Assembly: GCA_003165335.1 (NCBI GenBank)
Contig: PLTD01000105.1
Span: forward strand, 1 to 46,865
Direction of reading: 5' to 3'
Length of the DNA: 46,865 bases
DNA from: Rhodospirillales bacterium
GTDB lineage: Bacteria; Pseudomonadota; Alphaproteobacteria; BOG-932; Roseiterribacteraceae
A model generated the notes under the pieces. That model did no database searches. It worked only from the letters and a program-made list of their open reading frames with translations, and was not told the origin of the DNA. Below are positions 9,049 to 18,396 of this stretch, in pieces. The position numbers and the translations under genes are program-made. Position 1 is the stretch's first letter, and the number at the start of each line of letters is the position of its first letter.

Positions 9049-10258
9049 ACCCGGGCGGGGTTTCTGCCTTTTGCTGCTTGGGGTGCTGACCTTGCAACAA
9101 GCGCAAGCGCGCCCGGTGACCCATGCAAAAGCCCAACCCTCGGCTTCTGCGCTGCAGCTTAAGGAACTAGAGCGAAAAGCCGCCGAGAGCCGCGCACGTG
9201 CGAACGCACTCGCGACGCAGACGGCGAAGATCCAAAAGGACCTGACGGCACAGCGTCAGGCCCTGACCGCCGCCGCCGCTGAGGTGAGGGCCGGCGAGGA
9301 GGCTTTGTCCCGACTGGAGTCCGAGCAGGCGGTGTTGGCGCAATCGGTCGCTCGACAACAGGAACTTCTGGGCGCGGATCGCACAAGGTTGGCCGGGCTG
9401 ACTGCCGGCCTTGTTCGTTTGGCGCGTATTCCGCCCGGTGGCTTGCTGAGTTCCTTCGACGCCCCGGTCGATGCTGCGCGGTCCGAGATCCTGCTGCAGT
9501 CGGCTTTGGCCGCTACGCACGACGGGGCCCAAAAGGCCGAACAGGAATTGGGGCACCTTGATGATCTCAGCAGCCAACTCGATGCCAAGCGTCGCGAGGG
9601 CGAACACCAGGCCGCCGTTCTGAAGTCGCACCAGGAGGCTCTGGCGGCATTGGTCGATAAGCGCCAATCGCTCTATCAACAGACGGAAAGCGACCGTCAG
9701 GCCGAGGAAGAACGTGCGCAGAAAATTGCCGATCAGGCGAAAGACCTCCGCGACCTAGTGGCGCGGATCGAGGAACAGGAGAAGGCCGAGCAGGCGCAGG
9801 AGGCCCGTCGAAAGGCCCACACCAGGAAGGCATTCTCGCTCGCGCCGGAAGGCCATTTCGCCTCCGGGGCGGGGCTGCCGGTCGCCGGTGAGGTCAAGAT
9901 CAGGTTCGGCCAGAGCGATGGACTTGGAACGACGTCGCATGGAATTACCGTGGTTGCGCGGCCCGGAGCGACTGTGACGGCGCCATCGGCTGGAATTGTG
10001 CGCTTTGCAGGACCGTTTCGCGGCTATCGCGAAATCTTGATCCTTGAACATCCTGCTGGATATCTTAGCTTGATTGCTGGCATGTCGCGTATCAGCGCCT
10101 CACTTGGGGCTTCGATCGGTGCCGGCGAGCCAGTTGGCACAATGGACGATCGGGCCGATAGTCGACCCGAGTTATATTATGAATTGCGGCGCAACGGTCA
10201 ATTCGTCGACCCACAAGCAGTTTCGCTTCCGGTCGCGGTGAAAGGAAAAGTTCGATGA
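9032..10258 (+). CDS. EnvC-like murein hydrolase activator with degenerate LytM domain
   Basis: The product has an N-terminal signal sequence (GFCLLLLGVLTLQQAQA), a long coiled coil rich in Ala, Gln, Glu and Arg (about residues 40-265), and a C-terminal LytM/M23 domain (about 285-400). This is the EnvC layout: a periplasmic factor that activates amidases to split septal peptidoglycan. The zinc ligands of active LytM enzymes are missing. The HxxxD site reads HGITV, and the HxH site reads YYELRRNGQ, so it should not cut peptidoglycan itself. The TTG at 9032 overlaps the end of gpmI and gives the full signal peptide. Its stop overlaps the ctpA start (ATGA). The order gpmI-envC-ctpA is common in alphaproteobacteria. 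Confidence 0.88.
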   Translation: MPRAYRPGRGFCLLLLGVLTLQQAQARPVTHAKAQPSASALQLKELERKAAESRARANALATQTAKIQKDLTAQRQALTAAAAEVRAGEEALSRLESEQAVLAQSVARQQELLGADRTRLAGLTAGLVRLARIPPGGLLSSFDAPVDAARSEILLQSALAATHDGAQKAEQELGHLDDLSSQLDAKRREGEHQAAVLKSHQEALAALVDKRQSLYQQTESDRQAEEERAQKIADQAKDLRDLVARIEEQEKAEQAQEARRKAHTRKAFSLAPEGHFASGAGLPVAGEVKIRFGQSDGLGTTSHGITVVARPGATVTAPSAGIVRFAGPFRGYREILILEHPAGYLSLIAGMSRISASLGASIGAGEPVGTMDDRADSRPELYYELRRNGQFVDPQAVSLPVAVKGKVR

Positions 10259-11622
10259 ACAAAGTCTTGGGCGCTGTTATCGCCACTGCGTTGATCGTCG
10301 GCCCGCTGTCCTATGAGGCCGCAAGCAGCAAGCCGGCGGACACCTACAAGCAGCTCGATCTCTATGCCGATGTCTTCGAGATCGTCCGCAACCAGTATTT
10401 CAAGCCGGTTCCCGACGATAAGCTGGTCGAAGCCTCGATCAACGGCATGGTGTCGTCGCTCGATCCGCACTCCAGTTACATGAATGCGAAGGATTACGCC
10501 GACCTGTCCACCCAGACGAAGGGCGAGTTCGGTGGGCTAGGCCTGGAAGTGACCCAGGAAAACGGCATCGTCAAAGTCGAATCGCCGATCGACGATACGC
10601 CAGCCGCGAAAGCCAATATCAAATCGGGCGATCTGATCACCCATATCGACGGTGAGCCGATCGTCGGAATTCCGCTGAACGACGCAGTCGAAAAGATGCG
10701 CGGCGCGCCGGGAACCCCGATCAAGCTGACCATCCGCCATAATGAAAAGGGCGACCCGTTCGATGTCACGCTGATGCGCGAAATCATCAAGGTGCCGTCC
10801 GTCAAATCGCGCGTCGAGGGCGACAATGTCGGCTATATCCGCATCTCCAGCTTCTCGGAGCAGACCCAGCCCGGGCTCGATAAGGCGATCGACGAGTTGA
10901 AGACCCAGCTCGGCCCGAAACTGTCGGGCTATATTATCGATCTGCGCAATAATCCCGGCGGCTTGCTCAATTCGGCGATCTCGGTATCGAACACCTTCCT
11001 CGATACCGGGGAAATCGTTTCGACCCGCGGCCGCAATCCCGACGATGTCGATCATATGGACGCGAAGCCCGGCCTGGATAAGGCCAAGGGCGTGCCGGTG
11101 GTTGTCCTGATCAATGGCGGAACCGCCTCGGCGGCCGAGATCGTTTCCGGCGCGCTGCAGGATCATCATCGTGCGATCATCATGGGCACCCAGTCGTTCG
11201 GTAAAGGATCGGTGCAGACTATCCTGCCGCTAAAGAACGAGGGTGGGCTGCGCTTGACGACGGCGGAATATTTCACTCCGTCGGGCCGTTCGATCCAGGC
11301 TAAGGGCATCACCCCGGATATCGAGGTCCATCAATCGAAGATCGAGGAACTGGAGCAGGGGGGCAGGCTGCATGAGGCGGACCTGAAGGGCGCACTGCCC
11401 AACCCCACCGATCCGTCTTCCGCGGCACCTGCCGCGCCGGCGACGCCGGCACCCGGACCGCAGGCTGCAAAGCCGGATGCCAAGACCCCGGACGCGAAGA
11501 CCCCCGACGCGGCCACTGCCGATGCCGGTGCGCCGAAAACACCGCCGGTCGATTACCAGTTGGCCCGCGCGGTCGATCTTCTGCACGGTGTAGCGATGTT
11601 CAACAGCCATGCGGTGAACTGA
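10255..11622 (+). CDS. ctpA: Carboxy-terminal processing peptidase, family S41
   Basis: CtpA-type proteases trim or degrade periplasmic proteins from the C-terminus and often control peptidoglycan hydrolases, which fits its place beside the EnvC-like gene. The 455 residues contain a signal peptide (about 1-25), a PDZ domain (about 90-175) and the S41 catalytic domain. The Ser-Lys dyad is visible: Ser at about 292 (GGTASAAEIVSGAL) and Lys at about 317 (SFGKGSVQT), 25 residues apart as is usual. The tail (about 385-425) is rich in Pro, Ala and Asp with a repeated PDAKT unit, probably a flexible linker. The start overlaps the previous stop. Confidence 0.95.
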   Translation: MNKVLGAVIATALIVGPLSYEAASSKPADTYKQLDLYADVFEIVRNQYFKPVPDDKLVEASINGMVSSLDPHSSYMNAKDYADLSTQTKGEFGGLGLEVTQENGIVKVESPIDDTPAAKANIKSGDLITHIDGEPIVGIPLNDAVEKMRGAPGTPIKLTIRHNEKGDPFDVTLMREIIKVPSVKSRVEGDNVGYIRISSFSEQTQPGLDKAIDELKTQLGPKLSGYIIDLRNNPGGLLNSAISVSNTFLDTGEIVSTRGRNPDDVDHMDAKPGLDKAKGVPVVVLINGGTASAAEIVSGALQDHHRAIIMGTQSFGKGSVQTILPLKNEGGLRLTTAEYFTPSGRSIQAKGITPDIEVHQSKIEELEQGGRLHEADLKGALPNPTDPSSAAPAAPATPAPGPQAAKPDAKTPDAKTPDAATADAGAPKTPPVDYQLARAVDLLHGVAMFNSHAVN

Positions 11623-11636
11623 TCGGTTCTCGCCCG

Positions 11637-12119
11637 ATGAGCAAAGACCACGATCCGGCGTCGCTGCCCTATCGCAGAGGTGTCGGCGTGGCGCTTTTCA
11701 ACGCCGATGGCGCAGTCTTCGCCGCCGAACGGATCGACACACCCGGAGCCTGGCAGATGCCGCAAGGCGGCCTCGACAAGGGGGAACATCCCTGGCCGGG
11801 CGCCTTGCGGGAACTCAAGGAAGAAATCGGCACCGCCAAGGCAGAACAGCTGGCTGAGACCGATTGGCTGCGATACGAGCTGCCCTCCCATCTCGTCGGC
11901 CATGTCTGGCACGGCAAGTATCGCGGTCAGGAGCAGAAATGGTTCGCCGCCCGTTTTACAGGGACCGACAGCGATATCGACCTTGAAGCCGACGATCACC
12001 CGGAATTCCGGGCCTGGCGATGGGTTGCGCTCAGCGATTTGCCGCAACTGATCGTGCCTTTCAAGCGCGACCTCTATCTGGTAGTCGCCGAGGCCTTCGC
12101 GGGGTTCGCTAAGGGCTGA
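11637..12119 (+). CDS. rppH: RNA pyrophosphohydrolase RppH (Nudix)
   Basis: RppH removes pyrophosphate from the 5' triphosphate end of mRNA and so opens it to RNase E decay. The 160-residue product has the standard N-terminus (LPYRRGVGVALFNADG), the MPQGG motif and a complete Nudix box (about residues 43-65, GGLDKGEHPWPGALRELKEE with the two essential glutamates). The C-terminal DLPQLIVPFKRDLY segment is typical. It follows ctpA by 14 bases and is probably the last gene of the operon. A perfect 10-bp inverted repeat follows at 12152-12179. Confidence 0.96.
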   Translation: MSKDHDPASLPYRRGVGVALFNADGAVFAAERIDTPGAWQMPQGGLDKGEHPWPGALRELKEEIGTAKAEQLAETDWLRYELPSHLVGHVWHGKYRGQEQKWFAARFTGTDSDIDLEADDHPEFRAWRWVALSDLPQLIVPFKRDLYLVVAEAFAGFAKG

Positions 12120-12151
12120 CGCTCTAAGTGTTTATTTTACGAGCATCATCA

Positions 12152-12179
12152 CGCGATCAGGTGATCCCGCCTGATCGCG
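12152..12179. terminator. Stem-loop between convergent rppH and a secreted-protein gene
   Basis: CGCGATCAGG (12152-12161) and CCTGATCGCG (12170-12179) form a perfect 10-bp stem with an 8-base loop. It sits between two convergent genes, where a shared terminator would be expected. Neither side has a real T tract, so if it ends transcription it does so weakly, or it only stabilises the mRNA ends. Confidence 0.5.
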
Positions 12180-12186
12180 ATCTGCT

Positions 12187-12807
12187 CTAGTGAATCCGAC
12201 GGAACACGATCGGCGTCGATTCGCCGCCTTGCGGCTGTTCGGTATATTCGGTTTTCGAAACCGTAATCGCAGGCGCAGTCTGCGCCGTCTTTGAAATATC
12301 CGGCGCATCTTTGCATGAGCCAGGCTTAAGAGTGCCTGCAAATCCTGACTCGCCGTGCCTCCATAGTACGATGCAGCCATCCGGCTGTTGCTTCAGCGCG
12401 GCCGGTTCCAGTTTCGCCAGCGGCGTCGGGTCGTTGTAGGCACCCGCCAACTGCTGACCGTTGGCGAAGTCGTAGGGCGTCATCACGATCACGCCCTGGT
12501 CCGTATCGAGCACGAACCCGTACAGGCGCTGCCACAGCATCGGGCCGTCCGGAGCATTCTGGTGCTGCTCGGCATAGACCGCATCCTGACCCAAAGCCGG
12601 CACCTGAACACGCTTCGCCAGATTGTAGAGCACCGGATTGGTGTGCACGGCTGCGGTGGGGCGGTCGGGCAAAGTAGTGAATTCCCCTTCGAACAGGCTG
12701 GCCAAGTCAGCGACCGAAGCGACTGTCAAAGTCGAGGTATCGGCTGCTCGGGCGCTGAAGCCGGCCACGAGAAGCGCGAGCGGCAAAACCGCATATTGGA
12801 AGCGCAC
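12187..12807 (-). CDS. Secreted protein of unknown function
   Basis: The frame extends further upstream, but a GTG at 12807 preceded by AGGAG with 8-base spacing is the best start. It gives an immediate signal peptide (VRFQYAVLPLALLVAGFSARA). The mature part, about 185 residues, contains FDTDQG-like turns (GFVLDTDQGVIVMTPYDFANGQ), one short disulphide-capable pair (DGCIVLW, GSCKDAP) and a Gln/Gly-rich end (EYTEQPQGGESTPIVFRRIH). I recognise no family. It is convergent with rppH and divergent from the amgK-like gene 111 bases away, so it is likely its own transcription unit. It is probably periplasmic or a lipid-free outer-surface protein. Confidence 0.7.
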   Translation of the reverse strand: MRFQYAVLPLALLVAGFSARAADTSTLTVASVADLASLFEGEFTTLPDRPTAAVHTNPVLYNLAKRVQVPALGQDAVYAEQHQNAPDGPMLWQRLYGFVLDTDQGVIVMTPYDFANGQQLAGAYNDPTPLAKLEPAALKQQPDGCIVLWRHGESGFAGTLKPGSCKDAPDISKTAQTAPAITVSKTEYTEQPQGGESTPIVFRRIH

Positions 12808-12918
12808 GATATAGACTCCTATCTGGGCGATGCCCGTTCGGCTTAACAACAGCGGAAAGCCGGAGTTGTTTCATCGCCGCCCTTTTCCCAGGCTGGCGAT
12901 TGGCGCAGCATTCATCCT

Positions 12919-13971
12919 ATGACTGAATCTGATTCGCTGCCCGACCATCGCGCCGTTGCCCGGACCGCATTTTTGAATGGCGCCGGCCGAGGCGCCGTCA
13001 CTCTCGACCCGTTGCCCGTCGATGCCTCGTTTCGCCGCTATTTTCGACTGCTGGGCGGTGCACGACCCATGCTGCTGATGGATGCGCCGCCGCCCAAAGA
13101 GGATGTGCGGCCCTTCATCCATATCGCGCGCCATCTGGCCGACCTTGGGCTGAGCCCGCCTGCCGTCTATGAATTCGATGAGACCCAGGGTTTCGCGCTG
13201 ATCGAAGATTTTGGTCTGGACACTTACACGCGCCTGCTCGACGCCGGGGCTGCTGAAGGGCCGCTGTTTCTCGCAGCTACCCAGGCCCTGGTCACGCTGC
13301 ACACGCACGACCGGGGGGCTGCGGTCGAAGCGCTGCCCTATGACCGGGTGAAGCTGCTGGACGAAGCGACGGAACTGCCCGAATGGTATGGGCTGGGCGT
13401 TACCGGCAAACCATTACCAGCCAATGCCATTGCGACATTCACCGGCCTTTGGGCTTCGCTTCTGGACCGAATGCCGCCAACGGACCCGGGGCTGGTACTG
13501 CTTGATTACCACGTCGATAATCTGATGGCTCTTCCGGGCCGCACAGGCGCCGCTGCCTGCGGTCTGCTCGATTTTCAGGATGCCCGCATCGGGCCGAAAC
13601 CCTATGACCTGCTGACGCTCCTGAGGAACGAGCGGCGGGGAATCGACCCGGCATTATCGGACGCGCTCTACGATCATTATATCGCCACCGCGCGCCCGGC
13701 CGACCCCGATGGATTCGGCCTGTGGTATCGGGTGTTGGCAGCGCAGCGTTACACGAAGGTACTGGGCCGGTTCGCCCGGTTGACGCTGCGCGACGGTCGC
13801 GACGGCTATCTGCGCTATCTCTCGCGGGTGGTCCCATTGCTGGAGGACGCTCTGGATGCCGAGCCGCTGCTGTGGCCGATCCGGGCGCAACTCGATGCGA
13901 TGCTGCCGAGCTGGCGGGTAGCGCCCGCGAATGACCCTGCAGCCCTGCGGAGGCGGGTTTCAGCGGGTTAG
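12919..13971 (+). CDS. amgK: Aminoglycoside-phosphotransferase-fold sugar kinase, AmgK-like
   Basis: AmgK phosphorylates the anomeric carbon of N-acetylmuramate and N-acetylglucosamine in peptidoglycan recycling. The 350 residues have the phosphotransferase (APH) fold: LIEDFGLDTYTRLL in the N-lobe hinge (about 94-107), the catalytic loop LLDYHVDNLMAL (about 194-205) and the metal-binding LLDFQDARIGPKPYDLLTLL (about 215-234). Length and motifs fit AmgK better than antibiotic kinases. The usual partners, tsaE upstream and the uridylyltransferase murU downstream, are absent here. The pathway assignment therefore rests on sequence alone. The ATG at 12919 is the natural start. Confidence 0.75.
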   Translation: MTESDSLPDHRAVARTAFLNGAGRGAVTLDPLPVDASFRRYFRLLGGARPMLLMDAPPPKEDVRPFIHIARHLADLGLSPPAVYEFDETQGFALIEDFGLDTYTRLLDAGAAEGPLFLAATQALVTLHTHDRGAAVEALPYDRVKLLDEATELPEWYGLGVTGKPLPANAIATFTGLWASLLDRMPPTDPGLVLLDYHVDNLMALPGRTGAAACGLLDFQDARIGPKPYDLLTLLRNERRGIDPALSDALYDHYIATARPADPDGFGLWYRVLAAQRYTKVLGRFARLTLRDGRDGYLRYLSRVVPLLEDALDAEPLLWPIRAQLDAMLPSWRVAPANDPAALRRRVSAG

Positions 13972-15853
<1,882 letters not shown>

Positions 15854-15983
15854 GAGGAAATCCCCGTAAAACACGCTAAATCCAAGGGAACTTGTGGAAT
15901 TGGCATTTTAGATTTTGAGTTGGGCCACTTCCGCGTATAGGTTTCAGGCTACACCGGCTCACAATGTAAAAGACACGCAGGAA

Positions 15984-16538
15984 ATGCGAAAAAGCAGTTG
16001 GTTTTCCCTAGGCGCGGTCGTCCTCGCGCTTTGCATATCCCCGTCACTGGTGTTTGCCGATGATGCGCCCGACGCGGATATTGCGGCAAATATGCCGCCG
16101 CGCGAGCGTGCGCTCGTCGATATTATGCTGGGCGCGCGCAAGGATTTCAGGTCGAGCCATGTCACCAGCGCGGCATCCGATGCGCGCGTCAACATGCAAA
16201 TTCGCGTCATGAGTTTCATGCGCGAAAGTCAGGTCGCTACCGACTGGATCGGCACCGTGAAGACTCGCGGGCTGACGGCTGAAGGGGCTGCCTGGATAAC
16301 GATCGCGATCGCCGACGGCGTCACAATCTCCACCTGGCAAACGGAACTCGACGATCAGACGAATGCCACATTGTTTCTGCCGCACAGCAAGCTCTTCCCG
16401 ACTGTGCAATCGGCCAAGATCGGGGCGCCGGTCATTTTCAGCGGGACAATTCTCAAATCCGTCCTGGGAAGCGACGATGAAATGGTGCTTAGGCCGCAAT
16501 TCATCGCGCGCTTCAACTCAGTGAAACTTACGCAATAG
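15984..16538 (+). CDS. Secreted protein of unknown function
   Basis: The frame is open from 15915, but the ATG at 15984 (just after CAGGAA) starts a clear signal peptide (MRKSSWFSLGAVVLALCISPSLVFA). The mature protein is about 160 residues and cysteine-free. It begins with an acidic stretch, then MPPRERALVDIMLGARKDF. The second half looks like a small beta-rich domain (WIGTVKTRGLTAEGAAWITI ... GAPVIFSGTILKS). I do not recognise the family. The beta part hints at an OB-like fold resembling periplasmic unknowns, but that is a guess. It precedes the PEP-CTERM gene with a separate promoter between them. Confidence 0.7.
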   Translation: MRKSSWFSLGAVVLALCISPSLVFADDAPDADIAANMPPRERALVDIMLGARKDFRSSHVTSAASDARVNMQIRVMSFMRESQVATDWIGTVKTRGLTAEGAAWITIAIADGVTISTWQTELDDQTNATLFLPHSKLFPTVQSAKIGAPVIFSGTILKSVLGSDDEMVLRPQFIARFNSVKLTQ

Positions 16539-16607
16539 GGCGATAACGCCTCGGGCTTCTGCGCCCCGATCAGATTCGGTTGTGGCCTCATCACAAGGTC
16601 CATGGTC

Positions 16608-16625
16608 TGTCCGAAAATTTTACAC
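16608..16625 (+). promoter_or_regulatory. Possible enhancer-binding-protein site upstream of the PEP-CTERM gene
   Basis: TGTCCGAAAATTTTACAC lies about 90-105 bases before the transcription start predicted from the sigma-54-type promoter at 16687-16702. That is the normal distance for an activator site of a sigma-54 promoter. TGTC/ACAC ends around an A/T core resemble, as I recall them, motifs seen before other PEP-CTERM genes. The identification is inferred from position and shape. Confidence 0.4.
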
Positions 16626-16659
16626 TGATTTGCGCACTCTGCAGCCACCTTCAAAAAAT

Positions 16660-16673
16660 TTGATCCAGATCAA
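16660..16673. promoter_or_regulatory. FNR/FixK-type palindrome
   Basis: TTGATCCAGATCAA is a perfect match to the TTGAT-N4-ATCAA consensus bound by FNR/FixK-family regulators. It ends 75 bases before the PEP-CTERM start codon and 14 bases before the sigma-54-like -24 element. It could place the gene under oxygen control, or act as a repressor site overlapping activation. Confidence 0.6.
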
Positions 16674-16686
16674 ATGGATAGAGATC

Positions 16687-16702
16687 TGGCATGCATCCTG
16701 CA
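16687..16702 (+). promoter_or_regulatory. Sigma-54 (RpoN) -24/-12 promoter
   Basis: TGGCATGCATCCTGCA matches the RpoN consensus TGGCACG-N4-TTGCA closely. The invariant GG (16688-16689) and GC (16700-16701) are separated by exactly 10 bases. Transcription would start near 16713, about 35 bases before the PEP-CTERM gene. RpoN control of PEP-CTERM genes is known in other bacteria. Confidence 0.6.
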
Positions 16703-16747
16703 TGTACCTGGGCAGCGATGGACGTGTTTGGTTGTAAGGAAGTCAAA

Positions 16748-17539
16748 ATGACGAAGTCAGCAGTTTTCGGGTTGAAATCGGTTCTGAGCATCACCGGCAT
16801 TATGCTGGCCTTGTCGGCCGGTTCCGCCATGGCATCCACGGTCACGACCACCAGCGTCAGCCTGCCCAACGGCACTACGTCTGTGAATATTAGTGACAGC
16901 TCACAGCCGATCGATGGCGGCGGGTCGAGCATCACCACCGGCACTATCGGTCTCCAGACAAATATCGGCTCGCTGAGCACCTATTGCGTGGATCTGTTCA
17001 ACTACATCAGCACTGGCAACAATGCTTACACCTTCACGCCGAGTACGCTGTCCGCCGGTCAGTCATTTACCGATGCGACGAATTCCAATGCCAACGCAAC
17101 CGGCACCTTCACCGTGGCCCAGGTCAATACGCTCACCGCTCTGTTGACCAACGGTACATTGCAGACCCAGAGCATCGTTAACACCGCAGCTCTCCAGGTC
17201 GCGATCTGGGAGACAGAATATGGCACCGCCGCTTCCAATGGCAGCTATAATTTGACGTCCGGTTCGTTCGATTTTTCCGCGACGTCCGACAGCAACAGCG
17301 CCGCGACGTTGACTCAGGCACAGGCCTATTTGAACGACGCCACCGGCTATCTGAATGGCAGCGCCTGGGTCAACGCAACCTGGCTGACCAACTCGACCCA
17401 CTATGTGGAGTTGCTGACCTCGACCCCGGCTGGCACGCAGAACCTGATTTACCTTGCGACGCCCGAGCCCTCGACAATCGCCCTTTTCGGTGTCGGCGCC
17501 ATCGGTCTGCTGGCCGCTCGCCGCCGCAAACTGATCTAA
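16748..17539 (+). CDS. PEP-CTERM sorting-domain surface protein
   Basis: The ATG at 16748 follows AAGGA with good spacing and starts a signal peptide (GIMLALSAGSAMAS). The 263-residue product ends in a textbook PEP-CTERM signal: PEPSTIALFGVGAIGLLAARRRK, that is the PEP motif, one hydrophobic helix and a basic tail. Such proteins are exported, cleaved by an exosortase and released or anchored with exopolysaccharide. The body is rich in Thr, Ser, Asn and Ala with few charges. It contains CVDLFNYISTGNNAYTF and an AALQVAIWETEYG segment seen in many PEP-CTERM proteins of unknown role. No exosortase gene is in the window. Confidence 0.88.
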   Translation: MTKSAVFGLKSVLSITGIMLALSAGSAMASTVTTTSVSLPNGTTSVNISDSSQPIDGGGSSITTGTIGLQTNIGSLSTYCVDLFNYISTGNNAYTFTPSTLSAGQSFTDATNSNANATGTFTVAQVNTLTALLTNGTLQTQSIVNTAALQVAIWETEYGTAASNGSYNLTSGSFDFSATSDSNSAATLTQAQAYLNDATGYLNGSAWVNATWLTNSTHYVELLTSTPAGTQNLIYLATPEPSTIALFGVGAIGLLAARRRKLI

Positions 17540-17568
17540 GGCCCTCAGCCTTATAGATACGCCAAAAC

Positions 17569-17598
17569 GGCGGGCGCATATCGCGTCCGCCTTTTTTT
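17569..17598 (+). terminator. Rho-independent terminator of the PEP-CTERM gene
   Basis: GGCGGGCGC (17569-17577) pairs with GCGTCCGCC (17583-17591), allowing one G-T pair, across a 5-base loop. Seven T follow at 17592-17598. It lies 30 bases after the stop codon. Confidence 0.9.
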
Positions 17599-17673
17599 GC
17601 CGCATTGCGTATTGCAAAAACGCTCCCGCTCCTGCACCCAGACGCATAATAAGTTTGAGTTGATGGGGGCATC

Positions 17674-18396
17674 ATGGGGTTTCGACTGGCATTATTAGGG
17701 ATCGTCGCTGCCTTGGCGATGGTTCTGCCGGTTCAAGCGGCTACGCCTGTCGACGTCACCCTGGTGCTGGCGGTCGATGTATCTCTCAGCATGGCGGAGG
17801 ACGAGGCGAAGTTTCAGCGTCACGGCTATATCGATGCGCTGCGCGACAAGCGGGTGATCGAGGCGATCAAAGGCGGCGTCCTGGGGCGTATCGCGGTCAC
17901 CTATATCGAATGGTCCGCGGTCACCGATCAGCGGGTGCTGGTGGGTTGGCAGGTAATTTCAGACGAGGCGTCTGCCGCTGCTTTTGCTGATGCTCTGGAC
18001 AAGGCGCCGTACAAATCCGGGACCACGACATCGATCAGCGCCGGGATAGACTTTGCCGTCCACCAGATTGAGACCAGTCCCTTCAGCGGTACCCGCAAGG
18101 CGATTGATGTCTCGGGCGACGGTTACAGCGACTATGGCCGGCCGATTCAGGAATCGCGCGATGCAGCGGTCGCTGAGGGCATAACCATCAATGGTCTTCC
18201 GGTCATGGACCCGAGGCCGGCCTGGCGCGAACCCGCACCGCCCGACCTCGACCATTATTACGCCGACAATGTCATCGGCGGACCGGGATCGTTTTATCTG
18301 GTCGTCAGGGACGTCCATGATTTCGGTAATGCGGTATTGCGCAAATTGATTCTGGAGATCGCGGGGCGACAGGAGGCGCTGCCCAGCAGGGGCTAG
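17674..18396 (+). CDS. DUF1194 von Willebrand factor A-like secreted protein
   Basis: The 240-residue product has a signal peptide (MGFRLALLGIVAALAMVLPVQA) and then a von Willebrand A-like domain of the DUF1194 family. LVLAVDVSLSMAEDE carries the MIDAS metal motif DxSxS (about residues 34-38), and AIDVSGDGYSDYGRP carries a second metal-site aspartate. The family is periplasmic or secreted with no settled function. MIDAS domains usually bind other proteins through a metal ion. It is separated from the PEP-CTERM gene by a terminator and overlaps the end of convergent recQ by 4 bases. Confidence 0.88.
   Translation: MGFRLALLGIVAALAMVLPVQAATPVDVTLVLAVDVSLSMAEDEAKFQRHGYIDALRDKRVIEAIKGGVLGRIAVTYIEWSAVTDQRVLVGWQVISDEASAAAFADALDKAPYKSGTTTSISAGIDFAVHQIETSPFSGTRKAIDVSGDGYSDYGRPIQESRDAAVAEGITINGLPVMDPRPAWREPAPPDLDHYYADNVIGGPGSFYLVVRDVHDFGNAVLRKLILEIAGRQEALPSRG

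Noticed and set aside
11440-11530. Repeat array at the end of ctpA as a possible mobile or CRISPR-like repeat
   Set aside because: It is an in-frame Pro-Asp-Ala-Lys-Thr linker encoded by short codon repeats.
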